A stretch of 64,000 nucleotides of DNA, taken from the NCBI RefSeq assembly GCF_001463885.1, contig NZ_BBWQ01000024.1, forward strand, positions 1 to 64,000, written 5' to 3'. The position numbers were made by a program, and so were the translations under genes. Below are positions 18,985 through 27,031 of this stretch, piece after piece; within the stretch, counting starts at the first letter, position 1; each line of letters begins with the position of its first letter. The notes beneath the pieces were generated by a model. The model was not told the DNA's origin. It saw only the letters and a program-made list of their open reading frames with translations, and did no database searches. The stretch comes from Aureimonas altamirensis. Its GTDB lineage: Bacteria; Pseudomonadota; Alphaproteobacteria; Rhizobiales; Rhizobiaceae.

Positions 18985-20105
18985 CAGGCGGGCGTCTTCG
19001 CTTTCGCCAGGCAGGCCGTGAAGCCGGCTTCCAGTCGCGCACGATCCAGGTCCCGGCCGATGAAGACCAGGCGGCTTTCGCGCGGCTCCCCGTCGCGCCA
19101 GGCGCGCTGGTGATCGCCCTCGATGATCATGTGCACGCCCTGCACCACATAGCGGTCCGGATCCCCGGCAAAGGCGATGATGCCCTTCAGCCGCAGGATG
19201 TTGGGGCCCTCGGTCTGGGTCAGCGCCTGTATCCAGGGGAAGAATGTCTTCTCGTCCATCTCGCCGCCCTTGAGCGAGATCGACGTTACCGTCACGTCGT
19301 GGATGGCCGCGACCTCGCCATGGTGGTGATGGTGCCCGTCGTGATGATGATGATCGTGGTCGCCATGATGATGGTGATGATGGTCGTGATCGTGGTCGCA
19401 GTCCGGCCCGCAGACATGATCGTCATGGGCATGGGCGGCCTGTTCCAGGAAGGCGGGGTCCTCGTCCAGCACCCGGGCAAGGTCGAAGGCGCCCTGGTCC
19501 AGCACCCGGGCAAGGTCCACCTCGGCGCGGGCGGCACGGTGGATGCGCGCGTGCGGGTTGATGGCACGCACGGTGGCCTCGACGGCGGCGAGCTCCTCAG
19601 GGGTCACGAGATCGGTCTTGTTGACGATGACGACGTCGGCGAAGGCGATCTGGTCTTCCGCCTCGCGTGAGTCCTTCAGGCGCAGCGGAAGATGCTTGGC
19701 GTCGACAAGCGCCACCACGGCATCAAGGCGCGTGCGTGCACGCACATCGTCGTCCATGAAGAAGGTCTGCGCCACCGGAACCGGGTCCGCCAGGCCGGTC
19801 GTCTCGACGATGATCGCGTCGAACCGGCCCTTGCGGCGCACCAGCCCTTCCACCACCCGCACGAGATCGCCCCGCACGGTGCAGCAGATGCAGCCGTTGT
19901 TCATTTCGTAGATTTCTTCGTCGGTCTCGACGATCAAATCGTTGTCGATGCCGATTTCGCCGAACTCGTTGACGATGACGGCATAGCGCTTGCCGTGATC
20001 GCCGGTGAGAATCCGGTTCAACAGCGTCGTTTTTCCCGAGCCGAGATAGCCGGTCAATACGGTTACGGGAACCTGTTCGGCGGCGGCGGTGTCTGTGCGC
20101 GACAT
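18984..20105 (-). CDS. COG0523/CobW-family GTPase, probable metal (zinc) chaperone with His-rich loop
   Basis: The protein has 373 residues. Walker A is GYLGSGKTT (about 19-27), followed by the diagnostic CxCC metal site in NNGCICCTVRGDL and the guanine motif NKTD. A linker of about 225-262 is extremely rich in His and Asp, including CGPDCDHDHDHHHHHHGDHD, and the CobW C-terminal domain follows. Such proteins deliver zinc or cobalt to client enzymes during scarcity, and the His loop is likely a metal reservoir. Just before it, DLARVLD occurs twice 11 residues apart, encoded by a 21-bp repeat (19464-19484 and 19497-19517). It is the first gene of a two-gene operon. Confidence 0.92.
   Translation of the reverse strand: MSRTDTAAAEQVPVTVLTGYLGSGKTTLLNRILTGDHGKRYAVIVNEFGEIGIDNDLIVETDEEIYEMNNGCICCTVRGDLVRVVEGLVRRKGRFDAIIVETTGLADPVPVAQTFFMDDDVRARTRLDAVVALVDAKHLPLRLKDSREAEDQIAFADVVIVNKTDLVTPEELAAVEATVRAINPHARIHRAARAEVDLARVLDQGAFDLARVLDEDPAFLEQAAHAHDDHVCGPDCDHDHDHHHHHHGDHDHHHHDGHHHHHGEVAAIHDVTVTSISLKGGEMDEKTFFPWIQALTQTEGPNILRLKGIIAFAGDPDRYVVQGVHMIIEGDHQRAWRDGEPRESRLVFIGRDLDRARLEAGFTACLAKAKTPA
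19464..19517. repeat. 21-bp direct repeat with 33-bp period inside the COG0523 gene
   Basis: GTCCAGCACCCGGGCAAGGTC occurs at 19464-19484 and 19497-19517. Together with its spacer it encodes an 11-residue duplication (DLARVLD plus four residues) just upstream of the His-rich loop. This suggests a recent in-frame duplication. Confidence 0.85.
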
Positions 20106-20278
20106 GGGCTTGCCTGTCTCCTGCGGATAGGTTTGGACACCGATATAAGGAGCCCGCGCGGCGATTGCACGGATGATTTTGGCAAGGATGCCCGTTCCCC
20201 TTTGCCCCTGCTATGGACGGGCCGGCGACACCCCTGCAAGAGTAGCCCGCGACGAAGGCTTCTGCGGAAAGGCGCGGC

Positions 20279-20755
20279 ATGAAGAAGGGCAAGACATCCA
20301 TCCTGCGGCAGCTTACGGTGACCGCGCGGGCGGAGCGCCAGCTTCTGGCGCAACACCTGGCCGGCCTCGGCCTGCATCCGGGCCAGGACGCGCTGCTTCT
20401 TTCGCTTGCCGCGCAGGACGGGCAATCATTGGCGGAGCTGGCTGCAAATCTCCGCGTTTCCGCACCCACCATCACCAAGACCGTCGGGCGCATGTCCGCC
20501 GAGGGCTTTCTGGAAAAGCGGGCCTCGACCGAAGATCGGCGCCAGAACTTCGCCTTCCTGACCGACAGCGGCCGCCTGGCGGCAAGCGCCGCACGGCGTG
20601 CCCAGCGCGACATGGAGGAAGCCGCGTTGGCCGGATTCAGCCAGAAGCAGCGCAGGCGCCTGCGCAAGCTGCTCGCCAAGATGGCCCGCAACCTTGCGCC
20701 GGCCGCTCAGGAAAGCGGTGAAGACGAGGCGGCTTCGCACTCCTCTGTTGCATGA
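20279..20755 (+). CDS. MarR family transcriptional regulator
   Basis: The protein has 158 residues with a MarR winged HTH: SLAELAANLRVSAPTITKTV recognition region, then GFLEKRASTEDRRQNFAFLT, the wing with the conserved DxR motif. The ends are charged dimerisation helices. It is divergent from the COG0523-WD40 operon with a 173-base spacer, so it could regulate that operon, itself, or the downstream genes. The ligand is unknown. Confidence 0.88.
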   Translation: MKKGKTSILRQLTVTARAERQLLAQHLAGLGLHPGQDALLLSLAAQDGQSLAELAANLRVSAPTITKTVGRMSAEGFLEKRASTEDRRQNFAFLTDSGRLAASAARRAQRDMEEAALAGFSQKQRRRLRKLLAKMARNLAPAAQESGEDEAASHSSVA

Positions 20756-20822
20756 AAAGCGGTCCATCGCTTAAGGATCGTTCAGGCAGATTCACTGCCG
20801 GATCGAATGTCTCGGGAGATCG

Positions 20823-21833
20823 GTGGCTCAAAAGGTCAAATTGTCGACGATTGCGGAGGCGCTCGGCCTGTCCACCGCAACCGTGTCCCTGGCGTTGCGT
20901 GACAGCCCGCTGGTGGCCGAGTCGACCCGTGAGCGCATCAAGGAAGAAGCGCGCGTCTCCGGCTACATCTACAACCGGCGCGCCGCGAGCCTGCGCACGT
21001 CGAAAAGCGGCATCATCGGCGTCTGCGTCAGCGACATCATGAACCCCTTCTTCGGCGAGATCCTGAAAGCCATCGAGAACGAGCTCGACCGGCATCGCCA
21101 GACCTTCGTTCTGTGCAATCACTACGACCAGCTCTCCAAGCAGCGCGCCTTCGTGGATACGATGCTGCAGCTCGGCGCCGACGGCCTCATCATGTCGCCC
21201 GCCATCGGGACGCCCGCCCCCGACATCCACCTTGCCGAGCAGAACGACCTGCCGGTCACGCTGATCGCCCGGACTGTCGAGGGCTGCGGCGTCACCTCGT
21301 TCAGCGGCGACGATAGCTATGGCATGCGCCTGGCGGTCACCCATCTCATCGACAAGGGCTATCGCCGCATCGCCATGGTGGGCGGCACGGACCTGACCTC
21401 CACCGGCCGCGAACGCGAGCGCGGCTACCGCGAGGCACTGGCCGAAGCCGGCATCGAATATCGGCCGGATTGGCGCCTCCCCGGACCGCGCAGCCGCCAT
21501 TCGGGCTTCGATGCCGTGGCCGGCTTCCTGCGCCTCCCCGAGCGGCCCGACGCCGTCGCCTGCTTCTCCGACCTCGTCGCACTCGGCTTCATGTACGGCC
21601 TGGCCCGCGAGGGCCTGCGCCCCGGCGTCGACATCGCCGTGACGGGTTATGACGACATCGACGAGGCGGCCATCGCCATGCCCTCGCTCACCACCGTCGC
21701 CAACGGCCAGAGCGAGGTGGGCCGCCGCGCCGCCGCCGCGCTGCTGGCCCGGCTCAACGGTGCCCCGGCGGTCGAATCGGTCGAGTTGATCACGCCGCAG
21801 ATCAAGGTCAGGCAATCCACCGAAGGGCTTTGA
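20823..21833 (+). CDS. LacI family transcriptional regulator
   Basis: The protein has 336 residues. An N-terminal LacI HTH (KLSTIAEALGLSTATVSLAL) with hinge is followed by a periplasmic-binding-protein-like sugar domain (IIGVCVSDIMNPFFGEILKA; GYDDIDEAAIAMPSLTTV). The start is GTG at 20823. The downstream dehydrogenase gene begins 35 bases after its stop, so the regulator probably controls a small unit including itself and that enzyme. The effector is unknown. Confidence 0.9.
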   Translation: MAQKVKLSTIAEALGLSTATVSLALRDSPLVAESTRERIKEEARVSGYIYNRRAASLRTSKSGIIGVCVSDIMNPFFGEILKAIENELDRHRQTFVLCNHYDQLSKQRAFVDTMLQLGADGLIMSPAIGTPAPDIHLAEQNDLPVTLIARTVEGCGVTSFSGDDSYGMRLAVTHLIDKGYRRIAMVGGTDLTSTGRERERGYREALAEAGIEYRPDWRLPGPRSRHSGFDAVAGFLRLPERPDAVACFSDLVALGFMYGLAREGLRPGVDIAVTGYDDIDEAAIAMPSLTTVANGQSEVGRRAAAALLARLNGAPAVESVELITPQIKVRQSTEGL

Positions 21834-21868
21834 CGAAAAGCCCGCCCCACACGAAGGAAACGATTGAA

Positions 21869-22849
21869 ATGGCAGACCTCAAGACAGTGCCCGTGCTCGT
21901 CCCGATCGGCTTCCACGCCGATTCCCGCAAAGCCCTGGAGTCGCTGTTCGCGGTCCGCGAATTTCAGAAACGCGATCTTTCCGAACTGTCGGACGACGAG
22001 AAGGCCCGGATTCGCGGCATAGCATCCTTCGGCAACGTGTCCGCCGCGATGATGGACGCGCTGCCGGCGCTTGAGATCGTCGCAAGCTTCGGCGTCGGCT
22101 ATGACAGCGTCGATGCGGCCCATGCCGCCTCCAAGGGCATCATGGTCACCAATACGCCCGAGGTCCTGACCGAGGAGGTCGCCGACACGGCGCTCGGCCT
22201 GCTCCTGATGACGGTGCGCGAACTGCCGCAGGCCGAGCGTCATTTGCGCGCCGGCAAATGGGAAGCCGAGGGCCCCTACCCGCTGACCCACGGTACGCTG
22301 CGCGGCCGCACCGTGGGCATCATGGGGCTGGGGCGCATCGGCATCGCCATCGCCAAGCGCCTCGAGAGCTTCGGTGTCGAGATCGCCTATTTCAACCGCA
22401 GCAAGCGCAACGACGTGCCCTACGCCTATCATGGCTCGCTGGAAGAGCTGGCCGCCGCTGTCGATACGCTGATCATCGCCGCGCCGGGCGGCGCGTCCAC
22501 GGACAAGGCCATCAATGCGGGCGTGCTGAAGGCACTCGGCCCCAAGGGCATCCTCATCAACATCGGACGGGGAACGACCGTCGATGAGGAGGCCCTGATC
22601 GCCGCGCTGCAGGACGGCACCATCATGGCGGCCGGCCTCGACGTCTTCGAAAAGGAGCCGAAGGTTCCCCAAGCGCTGATCGACCTGCCGAACGCCGTGC
22701 TTCTGCCGCATGTCGGGTCGGCCTCGCACCACACGCGCAACGAGATGGGCAACCTCGTCGTCCAGAACCTGAAAGCATGGTTTTCCGGAAACGACGTCCT
22801 GACCCCCGTTCCCGAATGCGTTTCGGCCGGCGTCCGCCGTCACGGTTAA
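21869..22849 (+). CDS. D-isomer-specific 2-hydroxyacid dehydrogenase (glyoxylate/hydroxypyruvate reductase type)
   Basis: The 326-residue NAD(P)H-dependent enzyme interconverts 2-keto acids and D-2-hydroxy acids. The nucleotide-binding motif is TVGIMGLGRIGIAIAK (about residue 145). The catalytic triad residues are the Arg in NIGRGTTVDEEAL, the Glu in DVFEKEPKVPQ and the His in LLPHVGSASHHTR. ATG at 21869 follows AAGGA; an upstream TTG at 21830 would overlap the lacI stop. The sequence resembles the GhrB/hydroxypyruvate reductase branch, but the substrate cannot be fixed. Confidence 0.9.
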   Translation: MADLKTVPVLVPIGFHADSRKALESLFAVREFQKRDLSELSDDEKARIRGIASFGNVSAAMMDALPALEIVASFGVGYDSVDAAHAASKGIMVTNTPEVLTEEVADTALGLLLMTVRELPQAERHLRAGKWEAEGPYPLTHGTLRGRTVGIMGLGRIGIAIAKRLESFGVEIAYFNRSKRNDVPYAYHGSLEELAAAVDTLIIAAPGGASTDKAINAGVLKALGPKGILINIGRGTTVDEEALIAALQDGTIMAAGLDVFEKEPKVPQALIDLPNAVLLPHVGSASHHTRNEMGNLVVQNLKAWFSGNDVLTPVPECVSAGVRRHG

Positions 22850-22910
22850 CTCTTAGGTAAGCTTAAGAAAGCTATACTTCCGACCTTCTGATCGAGAAGG
22901 AGGGATCGCC

Positions 22911-23354
22911 ATGAATTACGCCGTGATGGTTCTTTCGATCGGCCTGGCCGGTGTGATCGCGGTGTCGAACATGCAGGGCGCCACGGTGGCCGCGCACGAG
23001 TCGCTGCTGTCGTCGCTGTCGCCATCGCCGGAGATCACCAATTCGGTGCCCAAGGCCGACGGGGCGGAGCGCAAGGCGCTCCGCTTCATCGATCTGCGTG
23101 ACGGCGCAAGCTGCAAGGTTCCGGAGCCGACGGGTGTCGACGGCTCCTGGCAGCGCATCGCCATGGGGCCGGAATGCGCGTCCTCGAGCGACCTGTCCAA
23201 GGCCACCTATTGGCGTGTCGGAGAAAACGGCACCCTGCTGATGGCAGACGACGCAGGCCGCACGGTGCTCGAATTTTCGCCGGGCGACGGCGTCCTGTAC
23301 GAAAGCGTCTATCCCGAAACCGCGCTGATCACCGTGGTGCCTGCTAAAAGCTAG
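22911..23354 (+). CDS. Inh/AprI-like secreted protein (protease-inhibitor fold)
   Basis: The protein has 147 residues and starts with a hydrophobic export segment (YAVMVLSIGLAGVIAVSN), with a clear AGGAGG-type ribosome-binding site. The mature part resembles the Inh/AprI/Omp19 beta-barrel family: paired cysteines in GASCKVPEP and GPECASSSD, then YWRVGENGTLLMAD and TVLEFSPGDGVLYESVYP. Family members inhibit proteases in the periplasm. No lipobox Cys is evident, so it is probably periplasmic. The TAG stop lies in CTAG shared with the stop of the convergent GNAT gene. Confidence 0.7.
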   Translation: MNYAVMVLSIGLAGVIAVSNMQGATVAAHESLLSSLSPSPEITNSVPKADGAERKALRFIDLRDGASCKVPEPTGVDGSWQRIAMGPECASSSDLSKATYWRVGENGTLLMADDAGRTVLEFSPGDGVLYESVYPETALITVVPAKS

Positions 23355-24034
23355 CGCGCCGCCTCGGCCATGAAGTGGCGCAGCGGGTGGGCCTGCTGGC
23401 CCTCCGCGTCATAATTGGCATCGTCGAGATAGGCTGCATAGGCGGCGTCCAGCGCCGGCCATTCGCTGTCGATGATCGAATACCAGGCCGTGTCGCGGTT
23501 GCGTTGCTTGACGATCATGTGCTGGCGGAACAAGCCCTCGTACCGGAAGCCAAGGCGCTTCGCGGCCACATGGGACGGGGCGTTGTCGTTGTTGCACTTC
23601 CACTCGTAGCGCCGGTAGCCCAGTTCGCCGAAGACGCGGCGCAGCGCAAGGTGAAATGCCTCGCTGGCGATGCGGCTGCGCTGAAGCGCCGGCGAAAAGC
23701 AGATATTGCCGAGTTCGATGACGCCGTTCGCGCGGTCGATCCGCATGAGCGCCAGGACGCCCAGCGCCTTGCCGCTGCCGCGATCGATAACGCTGTAGAA
23801 GCACGGATCGTCGCCGAAATAGGTGGCCTCGGCAAAGCGCTCGAAGGCTTGGTAATCCGCGAAGGGCCCATAGGGGAGATAATCCCAGAGCCGGTCGCTG
23901 CCCGGCAGCGTGAAGGCCTCGTAGAGATCGCGCAGATGGGCGCGGTCAACGCGGACGACGTCCGCGAAGCGGCCCGTCAACGGCGTCATGCCGGGGTGCG
24001 GGCGCGGCGTGTAATGTGACAGGTCGGCTTGCAT
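23351..24034 (-). CDS. GNAT-family N-acetyltransferase (RimJ/RimL type)
   Basis: The protein has 227 residues with a GNAT core: strand FYSVIDRGSGKALGVLALMR, strand ANGVIELGNICFSPALQRSR, and a helix with RRYEWKCNNDNAPSHVAAKR, followed by LGFRYEGLFRQHMI. This arrangement is typical of RimJ/RimL-like acetyltransferases that act on protein N-termini, amino acids or antibiotics. The start at 24034 (MQADLSHY) gives the normal length and lies 8 bases after the eda stop, so the two genes are in one transcript. The substrate is unknown. Confidence 0.85.
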   Translation of the reverse strand: MQADLSHYTPRPHPGMTPLTGRFADVVRVDRAHLRDLYEAFTLPGSDRLWDYLPYGPFADYQAFERFAEATYFGDDPCFYSVIDRGSGKALGVLALMRIDRANGVIELGNICFSPALQRSRIASEAFHLALRRVFGELGYRRYEWKCNNDNAPSHVAAKRLGFRYEGLFRQHMIVKQRNRDTAWYSIIDSEWPALDAAYAAYLDDANYDAEGQQAHPLRHFMAEAAR

Positions 24035-24042
24035 TGCGGTCC

Positions 24043-24681
24043 TCAGCGCCGCAGGGCGGCAGCTTCCGCTGCAAGGGCGGTGACGGCCGCGAAATCTCCG
24101 GCTGCGAGCCGATCCTTCGGCGCGACCCACGATCCGCCGACGCAGACGACGTTGGGCAAGGCGAGGTAGTCGTGGACATTGGACGGCGAGACACCGCCGG
24201 TCGGGCAGAAGCTGATGTTCTGGAACACGGGGGCAAGCGCCTTGAGATAGGCGACGCCGCCAAGCTGCTCGGCCGGAAAGAACTTCAGGATCTCGTAGCC
24301 TTCCTCTATCATCGCCATCAACTCGCTGGGCGTCGCCGCGCCGGGCAGAAGCGGCGCATCGCCGGCCTTGGCGGCATCCAGCACCTCGACCGTCGCGCCG
24401 GGCGATACGATGAAGGTGGCCCCTGCCTCTTCGGCAGCGTCGTACTGCTGCGGTGTCAGGATCGTGCCGGCGCCGCAGATGGCTTCGGGCACATCGGATG
24501 CGACGGCGCGGATGGCGTCCAGTGCCGCCGGAGTGCGCAACGTGATCTCGATTGCGGGAAGGCCGCCGGCCGCAAGCGCGCGGGCAAGGTCCACCGCGGC
24601 AGCGGCGCTTTCGACAGCAACCACGGGAATGACCGGCTGTCCCGTCAGCACCGTCCGCAAGGCATCCGTCTTCTGCGCCAT
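24043..24681 (-). CDS. eda: KDPG (2-keto-3-deoxy-6-phosphogluconate) aldolase
   Basis: The 212-residue class I aldolase of the Entner-Doudoroff pathway cleaves KDPG to pyruvate and glyceraldehyde-3-phosphate. The conserved Glu is in AIEITLRTPAAL, the Schiff-base Lys in EILKFFPAEQLGG, and the phosphate loop in FCPTGGVSPSNV. The length is normal. No edd or zwf is adjacent. A few KDPGal-type aldolases look similar, so the substrate could also be the galactonate analogue. Confidence 0.93.
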   Translation of the reverse strand: MAQKTDALRTVLTGQPVIPVVAVESAAAAVDLARALAAGGLPAIEITLRTPAALDAIRAVASDVPEAICGAGTILTPQQYDAAEEAGATFIVSPGATVEVLDAAKAGDAPLLPGAATPSELMAMIEEGYEILKFFPAEQLGGVAYLKALAPVFQNISFCPTGGVSPSNVHDYLALPNVVCVGGSWVAPKDRLAAGDFAAVTALAAEAAALRR

Positions 24682-24779
24682 TTCATTTCCCTCTCGTGGA
24701 CATGCGGCAACCGCATCGCGACTCGTTCGCCCGTGCTTTTAGAGCATTTTACGGCGAAGCGGGAGCGATCCGTCCGATA

Positions 24780-26204
24780 TCAGCCCTTGATGACCGGGTT
24801 GCCCTGCGCGGCGACTTCGGGCCGGTCGTCCTCCAGCGCGGACAGGAATGCCGCGCACCAGTGGCCGGCGGTATTGCCGAATACGGTTCGCCGCAACGCA
24901 TCGTGCCGCTCCTTGCGCTCCGAGAGCGACATCGTCAGGGCCCGTTGCATGGCCCTTGCCACGTCTTCGGACGAATACGGATTGACGATCAGTGCCTGCC
25001 CCAGCTCTTCCCGCGCGCCGGCAAACCGCGACAGGACGAGGACGCCCGGGTCATCGCTGTTCTGGGCCGCGACATATTCCTTGGCGACGAGGTTCATGCC
25101 GTCGCGCAGCGGCGTCACCATGCAGACGCGCGCGGCGCGGTAGATGCCCGCCAGCGCCCGGCGGGTAAAGCCGCGCGTCATGATCTGGACCGGCGTCCAG
25201 TCGAGCGTGGCGAAGCGGCCATTGATGTTGCCGGCCAGTTGCTCCACCTCCACCCGCAGCTCCGCATAGGCGTCCAGCTCGGCCCGCGACAACGGCGCAA
25301 CCTGCAGGAATTGCGATGCGCCGCGATTTTCCGGGTAATCCTCCAGCAGTTGTTCGAAGCCGCGCAGCCGCTCGATGATGCCCTTGGAATAATCGAGCCT
25401 GTCGACACCCACGATCTGGTGCCGGCCATGGGCGATATCGCGCACCATGTCCTCGTGCTCGACCGCCTCGGGGCTGAGCGCGAACTCGGCGAAGCCTTCG
25501 GCATCGATGCCGATGGGGAAGGCGCTTGCACGAACGGTGCGACCGGACACCCGGACCCGGTCATTGTCGAGTTCCTCGCCGCCCAGTTCCTGGATGCAGA
25601 AGGCCACGAAATTGCGCCTGTCCTGCGCAGTCTGAAAGCCGACGACATCGTAGGCCAGCATGGCGCGGACCAGGTCGTGGCTGGCCGGCAGCGCGGTCAG
25701 GATTTCGGGTGGGCAGAACGGGATGTGCAGGAAGAAGCCCAACCGGCCCTTGAAGCCGCATTGCCGGAGCTCCGAGCCCAGATAGAAGAAATGATAGTCG
25801 TGCACCCAGACGATGTCGCTTTCGTCGAGCTGGGGGTGCAGCCTTGCGGCGAAACGCTGGTTGACCGAGCGGTAGACGCGATCCGACTGCCGGTCGAACT
25901 GCGCGATATCCAGGCGGTAATGCAGCAGCGGCCACAGCGAGCGGTTGGCATAGCCGTAATAGAACCCGGCCAGCTCTTCCTTGTTGAGATCGATGGTGAC
26001 GAGCGCCGTCGATCCGACGATCTCGGTCTTCAGTTCGCTGAACGTGCCTTGCGGCGAGACATCGCCGCTCCAGCCGAACCACAGGCCACCGCGCCGGCGC
26101 AGGGCATCCGCTAGGCCCACCGCCAGGCCACCTGCCTTGCCTTCGTCATTGAGAGGGCCGACGCGGTTGGAAACCACGACAAGCCGTTTTGCCTCCTCGC
26201 TCAT
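24780..26204 (-). CDS. otsA: Trehalose-6-phosphate synthase
   Basis: The 474-residue GT20 enzyme transfers glucose from UDP-glucose to glucose-6-phosphate. The N-terminal loop VVVSNRVGPL, the acceptor-site stretch WVHDYHFFYLG, VGVDRLDYSKGI with the phosphate-binding Lys, and PLRDGMNLVAKEYVA are all present. The start codon overlaps the otsB stop (ATGA), giving an otsB-otsA operon that makes the osmoprotectant trehalose in two steps. Confidence 0.96.
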   Translation of the reverse strand: MSEEAKRLVVVSNRVGPLNDEGKAGGLAVGLADALRRRGGLWFGWSGDVSPQGTFSELKTEIVGSTALVTIDLNKEELAGFYYGYANRSLWPLLHYRLDIAQFDRQSDRVYRSVNQRFAARLHPQLDESDIVWVHDYHFFYLGSELRQCGFKGRLGFFLHIPFCPPEILTALPASHDLVRAMLAYDVVGFQTAQDRRNFVAFCIQELGGEELDNDRVRVSGRTVRASAFPIGIDAEGFAEFALSPEAVEHEDMVRDIAHGRHQIVGVDRLDYSKGIIERLRGFEQLLEDYPENRGASQFLQVAPLSRAELDAYAELRVEVEQLAGNINGRFATLDWTPVQIMTRGFTRRALAGIYRAARVCMVTPLRDGMNLVAKEYVAAQNSDDPGVLVLSRFAGAREELGQALIVNPYSSEDVARAMQRALTMSLSERKERHDALRRTVFGNTAGHWCAAFLSALEDDRPEVAAQGNPVIKG

Positions 26205-26935
26205 ATGCGCTCTCCAGCTTCTGCCAGCCAGCGTTCGACAGCGGCGACATCGTCCAGCCGTTCGGTTGCGGCAGTCGCCCCCGGCCCCACCTTGATTCCG
26301 GCGCCACCAAGCTGCGGAACCACGGCGAAGGCGAACTCGTCGGTGGTGTCGTCGCCGATATAGATCGGCTTGCGGCCGGCAAAGGGCGCATCGCGCATCA
26401 GGCGGCGCAGGGCTGCACCCTTGTCCATTCCAGCCGGATGGACTTCGACGATGTTGTTGCCATGCATGACCTTCAGGTTCGATACGCCGGACACGGCCTC
26501 GTCCATCAGGCGGTCGGCATCCGGCTTGCGGTGGGGCGCCGTCCGGTAATGCAGGACGAGCGCCGTTCCCTTGTCTTCCAGCGTCAGATCGGCATCACCC
26601 GCAACGCCCGTCGCAAGGGCTTCGCGGACAGGGTCCAGATCGTGGGGGCTGGCGATCCGCTCGATGGGCGCGCCCGGCGCGGGGCGCAGCTCCAGTCCAT
26701 GGACACCGGCGGCCGCGAATTCCAGCGGCGACAGGAAACGGTCGAGATCGGCGATGCGCCGGCCGCTGACGATGGCGAGCGCCCCCGACAGCGCGGCCTG
26801 CAGCGCAATGAGGCTTCGGAGCGTGCCCGGACGAATGGATACGGCCGACGGATCGTCGACGAAATCGACGAGCGTTCCATCGAAGTCGAGGAACAGGGCG
26901 TGGTGACTGAAGTCGATTTGGGTTTTGGCTTGCAT
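26201..26935 (-). CDS. otsB: Trehalose-6-phosphate phosphatase
   Basis: The 244-residue HAD-superfamily phosphatase releases trehalose from trehalose-6-phosphate. The nucleophile motif is FLDFDGTLVDF near residue 17, SGRRIADL is motif II, and the late motif is YIGDDTTDEFAF. ATG at 26935 is chosen over ATG at 26950 because CAGGGGCGAG precedes it. The stop overlaps the otsA start. Confidence 0.94.
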   Translation of the reverse strand: MQAKTQIDFSHHALFLDFDGTLVDFVDDPSAVSIRPGTLRSLIALQAALSGALAIVSGRRIADLDRFLSPLEFAAAGVHGLELRPAPGAPIERIASPHDLDPVREALATGVAGDADLTLEDKGTALVLHYRTAPHRKPDADRLMDEAVSGVSNLKVMHGNNIVEVHPAGMDKGAALRRLMRDAPFAGRKPIYIGDDTTDEFAFAVVPQLGGAGIKVGPGATAATERLDDVAAVERWLAEAGERI

Positions 26936-26999
26936 CTCGCCCCTGAACATAGGTGAACGGTCTGCGATAGCCACCCCCGCCGACGGGCAAAGGGACGAT

Positions 27000-27024
27000 G
27001 GCCGGGCGTGTCGCCCGGCCTTTT
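27000..27024. terminator. Hairpin after the D-amino-acid dehydrogenase gene
   Basis: GGCCGGGCG and CGCCCGGCC form a 9-bp perfect stem with a TGT loop, 8 bases past the dehydrogenase stop codon. The T-run (TTTT, 27021-27024) follows on the plus strand only. On the minus strand it acts at best as a weak terminator between this gene and otsB. Confidence 0.55.
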
Positions 27025-27031
27025 GCACCTG

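Noticed and set aside
19321-19430. Simple-sequence DNA resembling a short tandem repeat or small CRISPR-like array
   Set aside because: It is the coding sequence of the His-rich loop; period and sequence are irregular and follow His/Asp codons.
18852-19670. Plus-strand frame with a Met/Val-rich run near 19330-19420
   Set aside because: It is the antisense shadow of the His-codon tract in the COG0523 gene.
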